Part shown: positions 28,305-37,684 of the stretch, piece after piece
Layout: each line of letters opens with the position of its first letter
Position numbering within the stretch: position 1 is the stretch's first letter
NCBI GenBank assembly: GCA_009774245.1
Contig: VSNM01000011.1
Span: 1 to 64,000 of the forward strand
DNA from: Lachnospiraceae bacterium
Lineage (GTDB): Bacteria > Bacillota > Clostridia > Lachnospirales > Lachnospiraceae
Direction of reading: 5' to 3'
DNA length: 64,000 nucleotides
Translations under genes and position numbers: made by a program
The notes under the pieces: generated by a model
Database searches by the model: none
Told to the model about the DNA's origin: nothing
The model's input: the letters and a program-made list of their open reading frames with translations, nothing else

Positions 28305-28844
28305 ATGCCTACATGGAATTCCAGGGGACTTCGCGGCTCCCTTTTGGAAGAAATGGTCAACATGACCAACGAGAAGTACCGTGAGAACGGACTGGCGCTG
28401 ATTCAAAAGGTGCCCACCCCGATCACGCCAATCACGATTGACAAGGAGACCAGACATATCACCCTAGCCTACTTTGACCAGAAGAGCACGGTTGACTACA
28501 TAGGCGTCGTCCAAGGGATTCCCGTCTGTTTTGATGCCAAGGAGTGCGCGGTCGATCTGTTCACGCTCCAGAAGATACACCCGCATCAGGTGCAGTTTAT
28601 GCGAGATTTTGACAGGCAGAACGGTATTGCTTTTTTTCTGATTTATTTCACCGCGCGCGATATCATGTACTATATGAGCATACGCGAGTTAAGTATATTT
28701 TGGGAAAGAATGGAAAGCGGCGGCCGGAAAAGCTTTCGGATTGAAGAGTTAAAGGAACAGTACTTTATCAGGCACAAAGGAGGACAGCTTGTTCCATATC
28801 TGGACATGATACAGCTTGACCTGAACGAACGGGAGGAATCATGA
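28305..28844 (+). CDS. recU: Holliday junction resolvase RecU family protein
   Basis: A 179-residue RecU-type nuclease from the ATG at 28305, which has AGGAG at good spacing. Key parts: GLRGSLLEEMVNMTNEKY, the RecU IQKVPTPI motif, and the catalytic STVDYIG and CFDAKEC segments that supply the D and ExK residues. RecU resolves Holliday junctions and modulates RecA in Firmicutes. It is slightly shorter than Bacillus RecU (about 200 residues). The upstream in-frame ATG at 28266 has no ribosome site. A relative of the palindromic repeat begins at its stop codon. Confidence 0.85.
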   Translation: MPTWNSRGLRGSLLEEMVNMTNEKYRENGLALIQKVPTPITPITIDKETRHITLAYFDQKSTVDYIGVVQGIPVCFDAKECAVDLFTLQKIHPHQVQFMRDFDRQNGIAFFLIYFTARDIMYYMSIRELSIFWERMESGGRKSFRIEELKEQYFIRHKGGQLVPYLDMIQLDLNEREES

Positions 28845-28898
28845 AGGGCATTCCCCGTTACTGGAACGGAGTGAACAGTAACCATTCCCCTACGCGAT
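28843..28898 (+). repeat. Palindromic element related to the dispersed repeat, copy E
   Basis: GAAGGGCATTCCCC (28843) and CATTCCCCTACGCG (28883) flank a hairpin GTTACTG/CAGTAAC. The sequence resembles copy A but with an inserted inner stem, so membership is less certain. Confidence 0.45.
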
Positions 28899-28909
28899 TA
28901 ATAATTACA

Positions 28910-28938
28910 TTGACAAATAGTACTATAGATGATACTGT
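28910..28938 (+). promoter_or_regulatory. Putative promoter of hicAB
   Basis: TTGACA (28910-28915) and TACTGT (28933-28938) are 17 bases apart, 22 bases before the hicA start. AGTA/TACT half-sites around the spacer could form a HicB operator. Confidence 0.5.
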
Positions 28939-28959
28939 ATACAAGAAGGAGAAAACGAG

Positions 28960-29187
28960 TTGCCAACGGTAAAAAAATTAATTGACAAAATGAAACAGCA
29001 GCCAAACGGAATACGTCCCGAGGAAGCAGAAAAAGTTTTAGAAGCCAATGGATATGTGCCAGCAAGGCAAAAAGGCAGCCATAAACATTATCTGAATAAG
29101 AAAACAGGGGATTTGATAACCATAAAACAGGAAAATCCATTGAAAAGGGTGTATGTAGCGGATATCCTAAATAGAATCGGGGAATAG
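28960..29187 (+). CDS. hicA: HicA toxin (type II mRNA interferase)
   Basis: A 75-residue HicA: a double-stranded RNA-binding-like fold with an EEAEKVLEANGYVPARQKGSH run and the catalytic His41 in GSHKHY, followed by the usual PLKRVYVADILNRIG tail. It cleaves mRNA when not bound by HicB. The likely start is TTG at 28960, seven bases after AGAAGGAGA; the reader may find it annotated from another codon. hicB follows 64 bases downstream. Confidence 0.9.
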   Translation: MPTVKKLIDKMKQQPNGIRPEEAEKVLEANGYVPARQKGSHKHYLNKKTGDLITIKQENPLKRVYVADILNRIGE

Positions 29188-29251
29188 GTTTGGTGTTCTG
29201 TAGAGCGGAATCATAGAAATAGGTGTTTCTTGAGGCAGGGAGGAATGGAAA

Positions 29252-29596
29252 ATGGAAGTTGCAGATTATATGAAGTTACCATATACGAGGCTGGTGCAGG
29301 AAATGAATGATGAGAGCGGGCATTATTTTTATGGAAGGATTTTGGAGCTTGATGGGTGTCAGAGTACAAGTGATACTTTAAATGGATTGTATGAAAGCCT
29401 GAATGAAGCAATGGAAGGATACATCGAAATAAAAATGGAAAACAATCTCCCCATACCAGTCCCGGAAACGGCGAGCGACTACAGCGGTAAGTTTGTTGTC
29501 CGGCTTCCAAAATCACTGCACCAAAGGCTGGTGATCGAAGCGGAAAGGGAAGGCGTGAGCCTAAATCAATTAGCTTTATATAAGCTGGCGCAATAA
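29252..29596 (+). CDS. hicB: HicB antitoxin
   Basis: A 114-residue HicB: an N-terminal degraded RNase H-like fold (YYF-type core here reading GHYFYGRILELDGCQSTSDT and NLNEAMEGYIEI-like) and a C-terminal ribbon-helix-helix (GKFVVRLPKSLHQRL, EGVSLNQLALYKLAQ) for operator binding. It neutralises HicA and represses its own promoter. AGGGAGGAATGG lies before the ATG. Its stop is only 21 bases from the hisZ start, so the antitoxin gene runs directly into the histidine operon. Confidence 0.9.
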   Translation: MEVADYMKLPYTRLVQEMNDESGHYFYGRILELDGCQSTSDTLNGLYESLNEAMEGYIEIKMENNLPIPVPETASDYSGKFVVRLPKSLHQRLVIEAEREGVSLNQLALYKLAQ

Positions 29597-29617
29597 GGAA
29601 TTAAAATGGAGGACATT

Positions 29618-30790
29618 ATGGGAAAACGACTCGTACACACTCCCGAGGGAGTGCGTGATATCTATGGAAAAGAATATGCCAACAAACAGAATATTCAACG
29701 ATTGTTTAGCGACAAGCTCCACAGCTATGGATACCAGGATATCCAGACGCCAACCTTTGAATTTTTTGATGTGTTCAGCCGCGAGATTGGTACGACACCC
29801 TCCAAGGAGCTGTACAAATTTTTTGACAAGGAAGGAAATACGTTAGTGCTAAGACCTGATTTTACACCTTCCATAGCACGGTGCGCGGCAAAGTATTTTA
29901 TAGATGAGCGCATTCCGCTGCGGTTCTGCTATCTGGGAAATAATTTTATCAACACCGGTAATCTGCAGGGCAAATTGAAGGAGACAACGCAGATGGGCGC
30001 GGAACTGCTCGGTGACGCTTCACCGGAGGCGGACGCGGAGATGATCGCCATGCTTGTCGAGGCGCTGCTCAATTCCGGATTGAAGGAATTTCAGGTGTCT
30101 GTAGGACAGATTGATTACTTCAAGGGGCTGTGCGCTCACGCGCAGCTTGACGAGGAGACTGAGTTCGCACTGCGCGAATTTATCTCAAGCAGGAACGGGT
30201 TTGGCGCGCAGGAGCTTTTGCTGGATAAAAACATACCAGAGCAGTCCATTCAGGCGCTTCTCGGAGTAACCAGCCTGTTTGGCACCTGTGAAATACTGGA
30301 TAAAGCACTGGAAGCTGCGGACAATGAGCGCTCACAGAAGGCGATCGAACGGTTAAAGCAGGTATATGAACTGCTAAAAATTTATGGCGTGGACCAGTAC
30401 ATATCCTTTGACCTTGCCATGGTCAGCAAGTACAATTATTATACTGGCATCATTTTCAACGCGTATACGTATCAGGCCGGAAGTGCGATTGCGAAGGGCG
30501 GCAGGTATGACAACCTTCTGGAAAAATTCGGCAAACCTGCGCCGGCGACTGGATTTGTTGTCATGATCGACGATCTTGTGACCGCTCTCACCAGACAAAA
30601 AAACTGTCCCGAGCCGGAAAACAGACAGCTTCTTCTTTTATATACGAAGGATTTTGGCAGCGCACTGGCAAGAGCAAAAGAATATCGGAAACAGGGCTAT
30701 TCCACCGTGCTGATGAAGCAGGAGCAGCCAAAAGAGCAGTACACAAAATTCGCTGCGGACAACAATTTTTCTAAGGTTATATTTTTATAA
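29618..30790 (+). CDS. hisZ: ATP phosphoribosyltransferase regulatory subunit HisZ
   Basis: A 390-residue HisRS-like protein lacking tRNA-synthetase function: class II core with PEGVRDIYG, LRPDFTPSIAR and LCYLGNNF-type motif 2, and YYTGIIFNAY; no anticodon-binding extension. HisZ is the regulatory partner required by the short HisG encoded 17 bases downstream. I choose the ATG at 29618 because GGAGG lies five bases upstream; ATG 29606 would add four residues. First gene of hisZ-hisG-hisD-hisB. Confidence 0.93.
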   Translation: MGKRLVHTPEGVRDIYGKEYANKQNIQRLFSDKLHSYGYQDIQTPTFEFFDVFSREIGTTPSKELYKFFDKEGNTLVLRPDFTPSIARCAAKYFIDERIPLRFCYLGNNFINTGNLQGKLKETTQMGAELLGDASPEADAEMIAMLVEALLNSGLKEFQVSVGQIDYFKGLCAHAQLDEETEFALREFISSRNGFGAQELLLDKNIPEQSIQALLGVTSLFGTCEILDKALEAADNERSQKAIERLKQVYELLKIYGVDQYISFDLAMVSKYNYYTGIIFNAYTYQAGSAIAKGGRYDNLLEKFGKPAPATGFVVMIDDLVTALTRQKNCPEPENRQLLLLYTKDFGSALARAKEYRKQGYSTVLMKQEQPKEQYTKFAADNNFSKVIFL

Positions 30791-30807
30791 AAAGGGAGGT
30801 ACACAAT

Positions 30808-31464
30808 ATGAATCAACAGACACAGGACATGCGATACCTTACCTTTGCACTCGGCAAGGGGCGGCTTGCCAATAAAACCTTAGAGCTGCTGGAAAAGATC
30901 GGTATCACCTGCGAGGAGATGAAGGATAAGAGTTCCCGAAAGCTGATTTTCGTCAACGAGGAGTTAAAGCTCAGATTTTTCCTCGCAAAAGGTCCGGACG
31001 TGCCGACCTATGTGGAGTACGGTGCGGCGGATATCGGGGTAGTCGGCAGCGATACCATTTTGGAAGAGAACAGACGCGTGTACGAGGTGCTTGATCTTGG
31101 CTTTGGCAAGTGCAAAATGTGCGTGTGCGGTCCGGTCTCCGCGAAGGAGCTGCTGCAGCATCACGAGATGATCCGTGTGGCAAGCAAATACCCTAGGATT
31201 GCCAAAGATTATTTCTACAATCAGAAGCATCAGACGGTCGACATCATCAAACTGAACGGCTCTGTCGAGCTCGGACCGATCGTAGGTCTCAGCGATGTCA
31301 TAGTCGATATCGTTGAGACAGGCTCTACATTAAAGGAAAACGGACTGGAAGTCCTGGAGGAAATCTGCCCACTCTCTGCGCGGATGATTGTCAACCAGGT
31401 CAGCATGAAGATGGAAGCGGAGCGAATCAAAAAGATCTTACAGGTGCTCAAGGAGGAATTATGA
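30808..31464 (+). CDS. hisG: ATP phosphoribosyltransferase catalytic subunit, short form
   Basis: A 218-residue HisG of the short type, without the C-terminal regulatory domain. It condenses ATP and PRPP, the first step of histidine synthesis, in complex with HisZ. Motifs: LTFALGKGRLANKTLELL, the substrate loop AADIGVVGSDTI, and the PRPP-binding IVDIVETGSTLKENGL. AGGGAGG precedes the ATG. The stop overlaps the hisD start (ATGA). Confidence 0.97.
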   Translation: MNQQTQDMRYLTFALGKGRLANKTLELLEKIGITCEEMKDKSSRKLIFVNEELKLRFFLAKGPDVPTYVEYGAADIGVVGSDTILEENRRVYEVLDLGFGKCKMCVCGPVSAKELLQHHEMIRVASKYPRIAKDYFYNQKHQTVDIIKLNGSVELGPIVGLSDVIVDIVETGSTLKENGLEVLEEICPLSARMIVNQVSMKMEAERIKKILQVLKEEL

Positions 31465-32753
31465 GAATCGTAAAATTAACGAGTGATACCAGGCAAAATC
31501 TGCTTGAAAATCTATTAAAGAGAAGTACAAACGACTACGGCGATTATGAGAAAATAGTGGCGGATATCATTGATAATGTCAGGGTGCGCAAGGAGAATGC
31601 AATCTTTGAGTACTCCCTGAAATATGACAAATGCACTACCACCAGAGAAAATTTTCAGGTTACCCGAGCGGAGATTGACGCAGCCTATCAGGAGCTGGAT
31701 GCACATTTTATACAGGTGATGCGGGACTCGGCTGCAAATATCCGTTCATACCATGAAAAACAGAAGAGAAACAGTTGGTTTGACGCCAGAGAGGACGGTA
31801 CAATCTTAGGACAAAAGATCACACCGATGCAGAATGTAGGCGTCTATGTTCCCGGCGGAAAGGCGGCTTATCCGTCAACAACACTCATGAATGTGGTTCC
31901 CGCCAGGGTGGCAGGCGTTCCCAATATTATCATGACAACGCCCGCTAACGCGGATGGAAAAGTCAATCCGGGCACCCTTGTCGCAGCGGATATCGCAGGT
32001 GTCAGTGCAATCTACAAGGTCGGCGGCGCGCAGGCGATCGCGGCGCTCGCATACGGCACGGAGATGATTCCGAAGGTCGACAAGATTGTCGGTCCTGGGA
32101 ATATCTTTGTGGCGCTTGCGAAACGCGCCGTATACGGACATGTCAGCATCGACTCGATCGCCGGTCCTTCCGAGATCCTTGTGCTTGCCGACGAGAGCGC
32201 CACATCGAGGTATGTGGCGGCAGATCTGCTGTCTCAGGCGGAGCATGACGAGCTTGCATCCGCAATCCTGATCACCACAAGCGAAGATCTTGCCAAGAAG
32301 GTCTCTGATGAGGTCGATGGCTTTGTCAAGACTCTTGAACGCAGGGAGATCATACAGAAATCGCTTGACAACTACGGATACATCCTTGTGGCGCCTGATA
32401 TGGAAACAGCCATCGAGGCGGCAAATGAGATTGCCTCCGAACATCTTGAGATCCTGACCAAAAATCCGTTCGATACGATGACAAGGATACGGAATGCCGG
32501 TGCGATCTTTCTCGGGGAATACTCGTCAGAGCCGCTCGGAGATTATTATGCCGGTCCCAACCATGTCCTGCCGACAAATGGCACTGCGAAATTCTTCTCG
32601 CCGCTGAACGTCGACGACTATGTGAAGAAATCAAGCGTGATCGCTTATTCCAGGGAAGCATTGGAAAAGGTGCATGATGACATAGAACTTTTTGCCAGGA
32701 AAGAAGGGCTCACAGCGCACGCCAATTCAATACATGTGCGCTTTGAAGCGTAG
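31461..32753 (+). CDS. hisD: Histidinol dehydrogenase
   Basis: A 430-residue zinc enzyme of normal length, oxidising L-histidinol to L-histidine with two NAD. Clear motifs: VPGGKAAYPSTTLMNVVPA, the NAD/zinc region KIVGPGNIFVALAKRAVYG and IDSIAGPSE, and the metal-binding QAEHDE and SEHLE; the C-terminal GPNHVLPT is also present. It overlaps hisG by four bases with the ribosome site inside hisG (AAGGAGG), indicating coupled translation. Confidence 0.98.
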   Translation: MRIVKLTSDTRQNLLENLLKRSTNDYGDYEKIVADIIDNVRVRKENAIFEYSLKYDKCTTTRENFQVTRAEIDAAYQELDAHFIQVMRDSAANIRSYHEKQKRNSWFDAREDGTILGQKITPMQNVGVYVPGGKAAYPSTTLMNVVPARVAGVPNIIMTTPANADGKVNPGTLVAADIAGVSAIYKVGGAQAIAALAYGTEMIPKVDKIVGPGNIFVALAKRAVYGHVSIDSIAGPSEILVLADESATSRYVAADLLSQAEHDELASAILITTSEDLAKKVSDEVDGFVKTLERREIIQKSLDNYGYILVAPDMETAIEAANEIASEHLEILTKNPFDTMTRIRNAGAIFLGEYSSEPLGDYYAGPNHVLPTNGTAKFFSPLNVDDYVKKSSVIAYSREALEKVHDDIELFARKEGLTAHANSIHVRFEA

Positions 32754-32774
32754 GCCGCTGGAAAGGATATTGAA

Positions 32775-33362
32775 ATGGACAGAATTGCAGAAATAAAGAG
32801 AGTGACCAAAGAGACCAATATCAGTCTGAAACTGAATCTGGACGGGAAAGGAAAATCATCGGTCAATACGGGCATCGGATTTTTTGACCATATGCTCGAA
32901 GGTTTCTCCAGACATGGTTTCTTTGATCTGGATGTCAGGACAGAGGGCGATCTGCATGTCGACGGCCACCATACCATGGAGGACACAGGTATCGTGCTGG
33001 GAAACGCGATCAGGGAAGCAGTCGGCGATAAGAAAGGAATCCGGCGATATGGCTATTTCATCCTGCCAATGGATGACGCCTTAGCCTTGTGCGCCATAGA
33101 TCTGTGCGGCAGACCATATCTGCAGTTTGACTGCAGTTTTCCAAATGATATGGTTGGCAGCTTTGATACATCGCTGGTAAAAGAATTTTTCTATGCGGTA
33201 TCTTACAGCGCTGCCATGAATATCCATGTCAAAATGCTCAGTGGTGAAAATAGCCATCATATGATCGAAGCGATATTTAAGGCCTTCGCGAAGGCACTCG
33301 ACGATGCGGTAGCTATCGATGAGCGCATAGAAGATGTGCTCTCAACAAAAGGAAGTTTATAG
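32775..33362 (+). CDS. hisB: Imidazoleglycerol-phosphate dehydratase
   Basis: A 195-residue monofunctional dehydratase, with no N-terminal phosphatase domain. Histidine metal-binding motifs are intact: FFDHML, VDGHHTMEDTGI, and the second repeat SGENSHHMIEAIFKAFA. It converts imidazoleglycerol phosphate to imidazoleacetol phosphate. It is the last histidine gene here; hisC, hisH, hisA, hisF, hisI and histidinol phosphatase must lie elsewhere. A lysozyme gene follows 37 bases later. Confidence 0.97.
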   Translation: MDRIAEIKRVTKETNISLKLNLDGKGKSSVNTGIGFFDHMLEGFSRHGFFDLDVRTEGDLHVDGHHTMEDTGIVLGNAIREAVGDKKGIRRYGYFILPMDDALALCAIDLCGRPYLQFDCSFPNDMVGSFDTSLVKEFFYAVSYSAAMNIHVKMLSGENSHHMIEAIFKAFAKALDDAVAIDERIEDVLSTKGSL

Positions 33363-33399
33363 GCAACAAATGATTATATACAGGGAGGAAAAGTGACTG

Positions 33400-34950
33400 A
33401 TGAAGAAACAAAAATCAGCCAACAAATTGACACGGATTATCTGCGCGCTCCTTGCGGCGTGTATGCTGTGCTGCGTACCGACATTTTCATCGGAGGCGGC
33501 CGCAGCAGCACAGGGAATTGATGTCTCAAAATATCAGGGCGCAATCAATTGGCAGGCCGTAGCCCAGAGCGGCGTCTCGTTTGCGTTTATCAAAGTCGGC
33601 AGCTCCAAATCCGGAATTGATCCGTATTTCAATTACAATATGCTTGCCGCACAACAGGCGGGCATCAAGACAGGCGTATACATTTATTCCTACGCGAAAA
33701 GCGTTGAGGAGGCAGCAGCGGAAGCACAGTTTGTATTAAACGCCATCCAGAATGTCCAGGTATCTTATCCGGTAGTGTGGGATGTCGAAGATAATGTCCA
33801 GAAAACACTTTCGCCGGAAACCCTGTCTCTCATGGCAAACACATTCTGCGCCATGATCGAGGCAGAGGGGTATTATCCGATGGTCTATTCCAGCACCAGC
33901 TGGTATCGGGACCGGTTAGGCCCGATCTTTTATGACAAGTGGGTGGCCCAGTGGGCGGCTGCGTGTGAAATCCCCGATGCGGCAATATGGCAGTACTCAA
34001 GCAAGGGAAGTGTTCCGGGAATCATCGGTGATGTCGATCTGAACTATGCGTTGAAAGATTATTCCACCAGTATTGTCAATACAGGCTGGGTTGCAAAAAA
34101 GGGCTTTTTGCATTACTATATCAACTATAAAATGCAGCGGGGCTGGCTCGATCTGGGCACAGCAAAGTATTATCTTGATCCCGCCGGGCGCATGGTGACA
34201 GGTTGGCTGCCGCTTGACGACGGTATGTACTACCTACAGCCAGACGGCGTTATGGCTGTGGGCTTTACGCCGATCGGACTCGGAATGTACTGTTTTGGAA
34301 TAGATGGCAAAATGCTCACCGGACTGCAAAACCTGAACGGATTGTCCTACTATTTCGCGCCGGACGGCGCCATGTATGTCGGTTTCCTGGATTTTCCTGA
34401 TGGAAAACGGTTCTTCTCGACAGACGGACATATGCTGACCGGACTAAGTATTGTCAACAATCAATATTATTACTTTGATATCAACGGAGTCATGCAGACC
34501 GGCTGGCAGACGATTGGCGATCAGACATTCCTGTTTGCAGCAGATGGTCCAATGGCATACGGCTGGTTCAGCGACGGCGTATACAACTATTATCTGTCAA
34601 TGGCAGATGGCCACAGAGTTACCGGCTGGCAGACGATTGAGGGCAGGACATATCTCTTTGACGAGCTTGGACGCATGATGACTGGTGTCGTGAACTTAAA
34701 TGGTCTTTCCTACCTGTTTGCGGCGGATGGCGCAATGTATACAGGCTGGTTTAACGATGGAGTGTCAGCAAGATATTATGAGGCAGACGGGCATATGGCA
34801 GTTGGTCTGGTGACGATCAACGGAAGCGTTTACTATTTTGACGGAAATGGAAATATGCAGACGGGAATTGTCGAGATTGACGGAATCCCATATATTTTTG
34901 ATGTCGACGGAAAAATGCTTCCACAGCCTGCAATGCCACAGCTTCCATAA
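33400..34950 (+). CDS. Secreted GH25 lysozyme with wall-binding repeats
   Basis: A 516-residue exported muramidase. Signal peptide at about 1-34 (KKQKSANKLTRI, hydrophobic core, Ala-rich end). GH25 domain at about 38-220: GIDVSKYQGAINW, catalytic Asp128/Glu130 in VWDVEDN, and the closing DVDLNYAL. The rest (about 230-510) is 13 tandem repeats of about 20 residues with Gly-Trp and aromatic pairs, such as GWQTIGDQTFLFAADGPM: choline/wall-binding type repeats that anchor it to teichoic acid or polysaccharide. GGGAGG precedes the ATG. Likely role: wall remodelling or lysis of neighbours. Confidence 0.93.
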   Translation: MKKQKSANKLTRIICALLAACMLCCVPTFSSEAAAAAQGIDVSKYQGAINWQAVAQSGVSFAFIKVGSSKSGIDPYFNYNMLAAQQAGIKTGVYIYSYAKSVEEAAAEAQFVLNAIQNVQVSYPVVWDVEDNVQKTLSPETLSLMANTFCAMIEAEGYYPMVYSSTSWYRDRLGPIFYDKWVAQWAAACEIPDAAIWQYSSKGSVPGIIGDVDLNYALKDYSTSIVNTGWVAKKGFLHYYINYKMQRGWLDLGTAKYYLDPAGRMVTGWLPLDDGMYYLQPDGVMAVGFTPIGLGMYCFGIDGKMLTGLQNLNGLSYYFAPDGAMYVGFLDFPDGKRFFSTDGHMLTGLSIVNNQYYYFDINGVMQTGWQTIGDQTFLFAADGPMAYGWFSDGVYNYYLSMADGHRVTGWQTIEGRTYLFDELGRMMTGVVNLNGLSYLFAADGAMYTGWFNDGVSARYYEADGHMAVGLVTINGSVYYFDGNGNMQTGIVEIDGIPYIFDVDGKMLPQPAMPQLP

Positions 34951-34968
34951 ACCAAGTAGGGGATTGAT

Positions 34969-36834
34969 ATGAGAACTTTAGCTTTGAGCGACGAAATACT
35001 GCTGAAAATCGAAAAACCGGCGCGTTATATCGGAAATGAAGTAAATAGTGTGATGAAGGACAAATGTGATATTAGCATCCGGTTTGCGATGTGCTTCCCT
35101 GATGTCTATGAGATCGGCATGTCACACCTTGGTATCCAGATTTTGTACGATATGCTGAATCGTTTTGAGGATACCTGGTGTGAGCGTGTCTACTCGCCAT
35201 GGCCTGATCTTGATGCGGTCATGCGTGAGAAAAAGATTCCCTTATTTGCACTGGAATCACAGGAGCCAATCAAGGACTTTGATTTTCTGGGCATCACCAT
35301 TCAATACGAAATGTGCTACACCAATATCCTGCAGATATTGGACTTGTCCCAGATTCCTTTGCTGGCCGCGGAGCGGACCTGGGAACATCCCATTGTGATC
35401 GGAGGCGGTCCCTGCAGCTACAATCCCGAACCAATCGCTGATTTTTTTGATATTTTCTATATTGGAGAAGGGGAGACACAATACCGTTCCCTTCTGAATT
35501 TGTATCAACAGTGCAGGGACAGCGGCGCTTCGAGAGAAGCGTTTCTGGCGGAAGCCGCAAAGCTGCCGGGCATGTATGTGCCACGGTTTTATGAAGTACG
35601 TTATCATGAGGACGGCACGATCAGGTCCTTTGAACCAACGCGCTCCGATATCCCGAAAACGATTCTGAAAGAGATTGTCACAGATGTGTCAGACACATAC
35701 TATCCGAAAAAGCCTGTTGTGCCGTTTATCAAGTGCACGCAGGACAGGGTAGTTCTCGAAATCCAGAGAGGCTGCATCCGCGGATGCCGTTTCTGCCAGG
35801 CAGGACAGCTGTACAGACCTGTACGGGAGCGCGATGTGGAGATGCTCAAGGACTATGCAGTCAAAATGCTCGACAACACGGGATATGATGAGATCTCGCT
35901 GAGTTCGCTGAGCTCCAGTGACTACTCACAGCTTGAGGAGCTTGTAAACTTTCTGATCGACAAATGTCACGAGAAAAAGGTCAATATCTCGCTCCCGTCC
36001 CTTCGAATCGACGCCTTTTCGCTCGACGTCATGAAAAAGGTGCAGGATGTCAGGAAAAGCAGCCTCACGTTTGCGCCGGAGGCCGGAAGCCAGCGGCTTA
36101 GAAATGTGATCAACAAGGGATTGACAGAAGAAGTGATTCTAAAGGGTGCCACCTTGGCTTTCGAGGGTGGCTGGAACAGGGTAAAGCTCTATTTTATGCT
36201 AGGACTGCCTACGGAGACAGAGGAGGATATCAGGGGGATTGCGGAATTGTCCAACAAAATCGCAGTCGCCTATTATGAGACTGTGCCAAAGGAAAAAAGA
36301 AGCGGAAAGGTGCAGATTGTCGCCAGCACCTCTTTCTTTATCCCCAAGCCGTTCACACCGTTCCAGTGGGCGCCGCAGTGTACGAAGGAGCAGTTTTTAG
36401 AGAAAGCTTATATGACAAGACGGGCAATCACAGAACAACTGAATCAGAAGAGCATCAAATATAACTGGCATGAGGCGGACGCCAGTGTCATGGAGGGAAT
36501 TCTTGCCCGCGGTGACAGGCGGCTATGCGAGCCGATCTTAAAGGCATATCAAAAGGGCTGTATATTTGACGCGTGGGGAGAGTACTACCAACACGATATC
36601 TGGATGGAGACGTTTGCGGAATGCGGCATCGATACAAACTTTTACACGACGCGCGAGCGCGGTCTGGACGAGATTTTTCCATGGGATTTTATCGACTGTG
36701 GGGTTTCAAAGGATTACTTAAAGCGGGAGTGGCAGCATGCATTGGACGAACAGGTGACGCCAAACTGCCAGCAGCAGTGCAATGCCTGCGGGGCGGCAAG
36801 ATTCCGATGTGGAATCTGTGTCTCATCATCCTAA
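34969..36834 (+). CDS. TIGR03960-type B12-binding radical SAM protein
   Basis: A 621-residue radical SAM protein: N-terminal cobalamin-binding-like domain (about 1-220; DVYEIGMSHLGIQILYD), radical SAM core with the cluster motif GCIRGCRFCQAGQLYRP near residue 270, FAPEAGSQRLR, and a Cys-rich C-terminus (CQQQCNACGAARFRCGIC). It pairs with the TIGR03936/DUF2344 gene downstream, often fused or adjacent, ahead of rng-rplU in Clostridia. The reaction is not established; tRNA or ribosomal modification is a plausible guess from context. Confidence 0.92.
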   Translation: MRTLALSDEILLKIEKPARYIGNEVNSVMKDKCDISIRFAMCFPDVYEIGMSHLGIQILYDMLNRFEDTWCERVYSPWPDLDAVMREKKIPLFALESQEPIKDFDFLGITIQYEMCYTNILQILDLSQIPLLAAERTWEHPIVIGGGPCSYNPEPIADFFDIFYIGEGETQYRSLLNLYQQCRDSGASREAFLAEAAKLPGMYVPRFYEVRYHEDGTIRSFEPTRSDIPKTILKEIVTDVSDTYYPKKPVVPFIKCTQDRVVLEIQRGCIRGCRFCQAGQLYRPVRERDVEMLKDYAVKMLDNTGYDEISLSSLSSSDYSQLEELVNFLIDKCHEKKVNISLPSLRIDAFSLDVMKKVQDVRKSSLTFAPEAGSQRLRNVINKGLTEEVILKGATLAFEGGWNRVKLYFMLGLPTETEEDIRGIAELSNKIAVAYYETVPKEKRSGKVQIVASTSFFIPKPFTPFQWAPQCTKEQFLEKAYMTRRAITEQLNQKSIKYNWHEADASVMEGILARGDRRLCEPILKAYQKGCIFDAWGEYYQHDIWMETFAECGIDTNFYTTRERGLDEIFPWDFIDCGVSKDYLKREWQHALDEQVTPNCQQQCNACGAARFRCGICVSSS

Positions 36835-36869
36835 TTGGAGATCGTGCAGGATATGGTTGGAGGTAAAAT

Positions 36870-37577
36870 GTGAAATTAAGAATAAAATTTTCCAAGCATG
36901 GTGTGCTCAGATTTATCGGGCATTTGGATGTCATGCGTTATTTCCAGAAAGCAATACGCCGCGCAGGCATTGATATTGCCTATACGACAGGCTTTAGCCC
37001 ACATCAGATCATGTCGTTTGCAGCCCCGCTCGGCGTGGGACTTGAGAGCAACGGCGAGTATATGGACATTGAAGTCAATACACTGACAAGCTCCAGGGAG
37101 CTGACCGATGCGCTCAATGCACAGATGGTTGACGGCATCCGGGTGTTGGAGGTCAGACTGCTGCCTGATAGTGCAGGCAATGCAATGGCAAGCGTTGCAG
37201 CGGCACGCTATACCGTAGTGTTTGGGGAAGGCTATCAGCCTTGCTTCTTGACCAGCTCAGTCGCAAGTGACTTTCTTGGTCAAAACGAGATAATTGTGAC
37301 AAAGAAAACGAAAAAGAGTGAATCGACTTTTGATATGAAACCATATATTTACGCATGTAGTTATAACGAGAAAAATAACACGATCAGTTTGACTGTCGAT
37401 GCGAGCAGCGCTGGAAATATTAAACCTGTGCTTGTTGTCAAGGCGTTATTTGACTATAGTGGTCAGGAACTTGATGAATTTGGGTTGCTAATCACGCGGG
37501 AAGAAACGTATACCAATGTCGGGACTTCGGAAGATGTCCAACTGAAACCGCTTGGATTTATTGGGAGTGAGTACTGA
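36870..37577 (+). CDS. TIGR03936/DUF2344 radical SAM-associated protein
   Basis: A 235-residue DUF2344 protein. It opens KLRIKFSKHGVLRFIGHLDV and contains RRAGIDIAYTTGFSPHQIMSF, both diagnostic. It starts at GTG 36870 with GGAGG six bases before. The family always travels with the TIGR03960 radical SAM enzyme encoded just upstream and is presumably its partner or substrate-binding subunit. Confidence 0.93.
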   Translation: MKLRIKFSKHGVLRFIGHLDVMRYFQKAIRRAGIDIAYTTGFSPHQIMSFAAPLGVGLESNGEYMDIEVNTLTSSRELTDALNAQMVDGIRVLEVRLLPDSAGNAMASVAAARYTVVFGEGYQPCFLTSSVASDFLGQNEIIVTKKTKKSESTFDMKPYIYACSYNEKNNTISLTVDASSAGNIKPVLVVKALFDYSGQELDEFGLLITREETYTNVGTSEDVQLKPLGFIGSEY

Positions 37578-37684
37578 TATGAGTAAAGGGTGGCTGGTAA
37601 CGTAAGTGGTTTAGATTTGTTGTTGGCCATTTATATAGGAGTGTTTCGTATTGCAAATATTATGTCTATTTCAGGAGGGACCAT

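Noticed and set aside
34230..34950. Tandem repeat DNA in the lysozyme gene as a mobile or CRISPR-like array
   Set aside because: The periodicity of about 60 bases is explained by the 13 wall-binding protein repeats; no direct DNA repeats with unique spacers exist.
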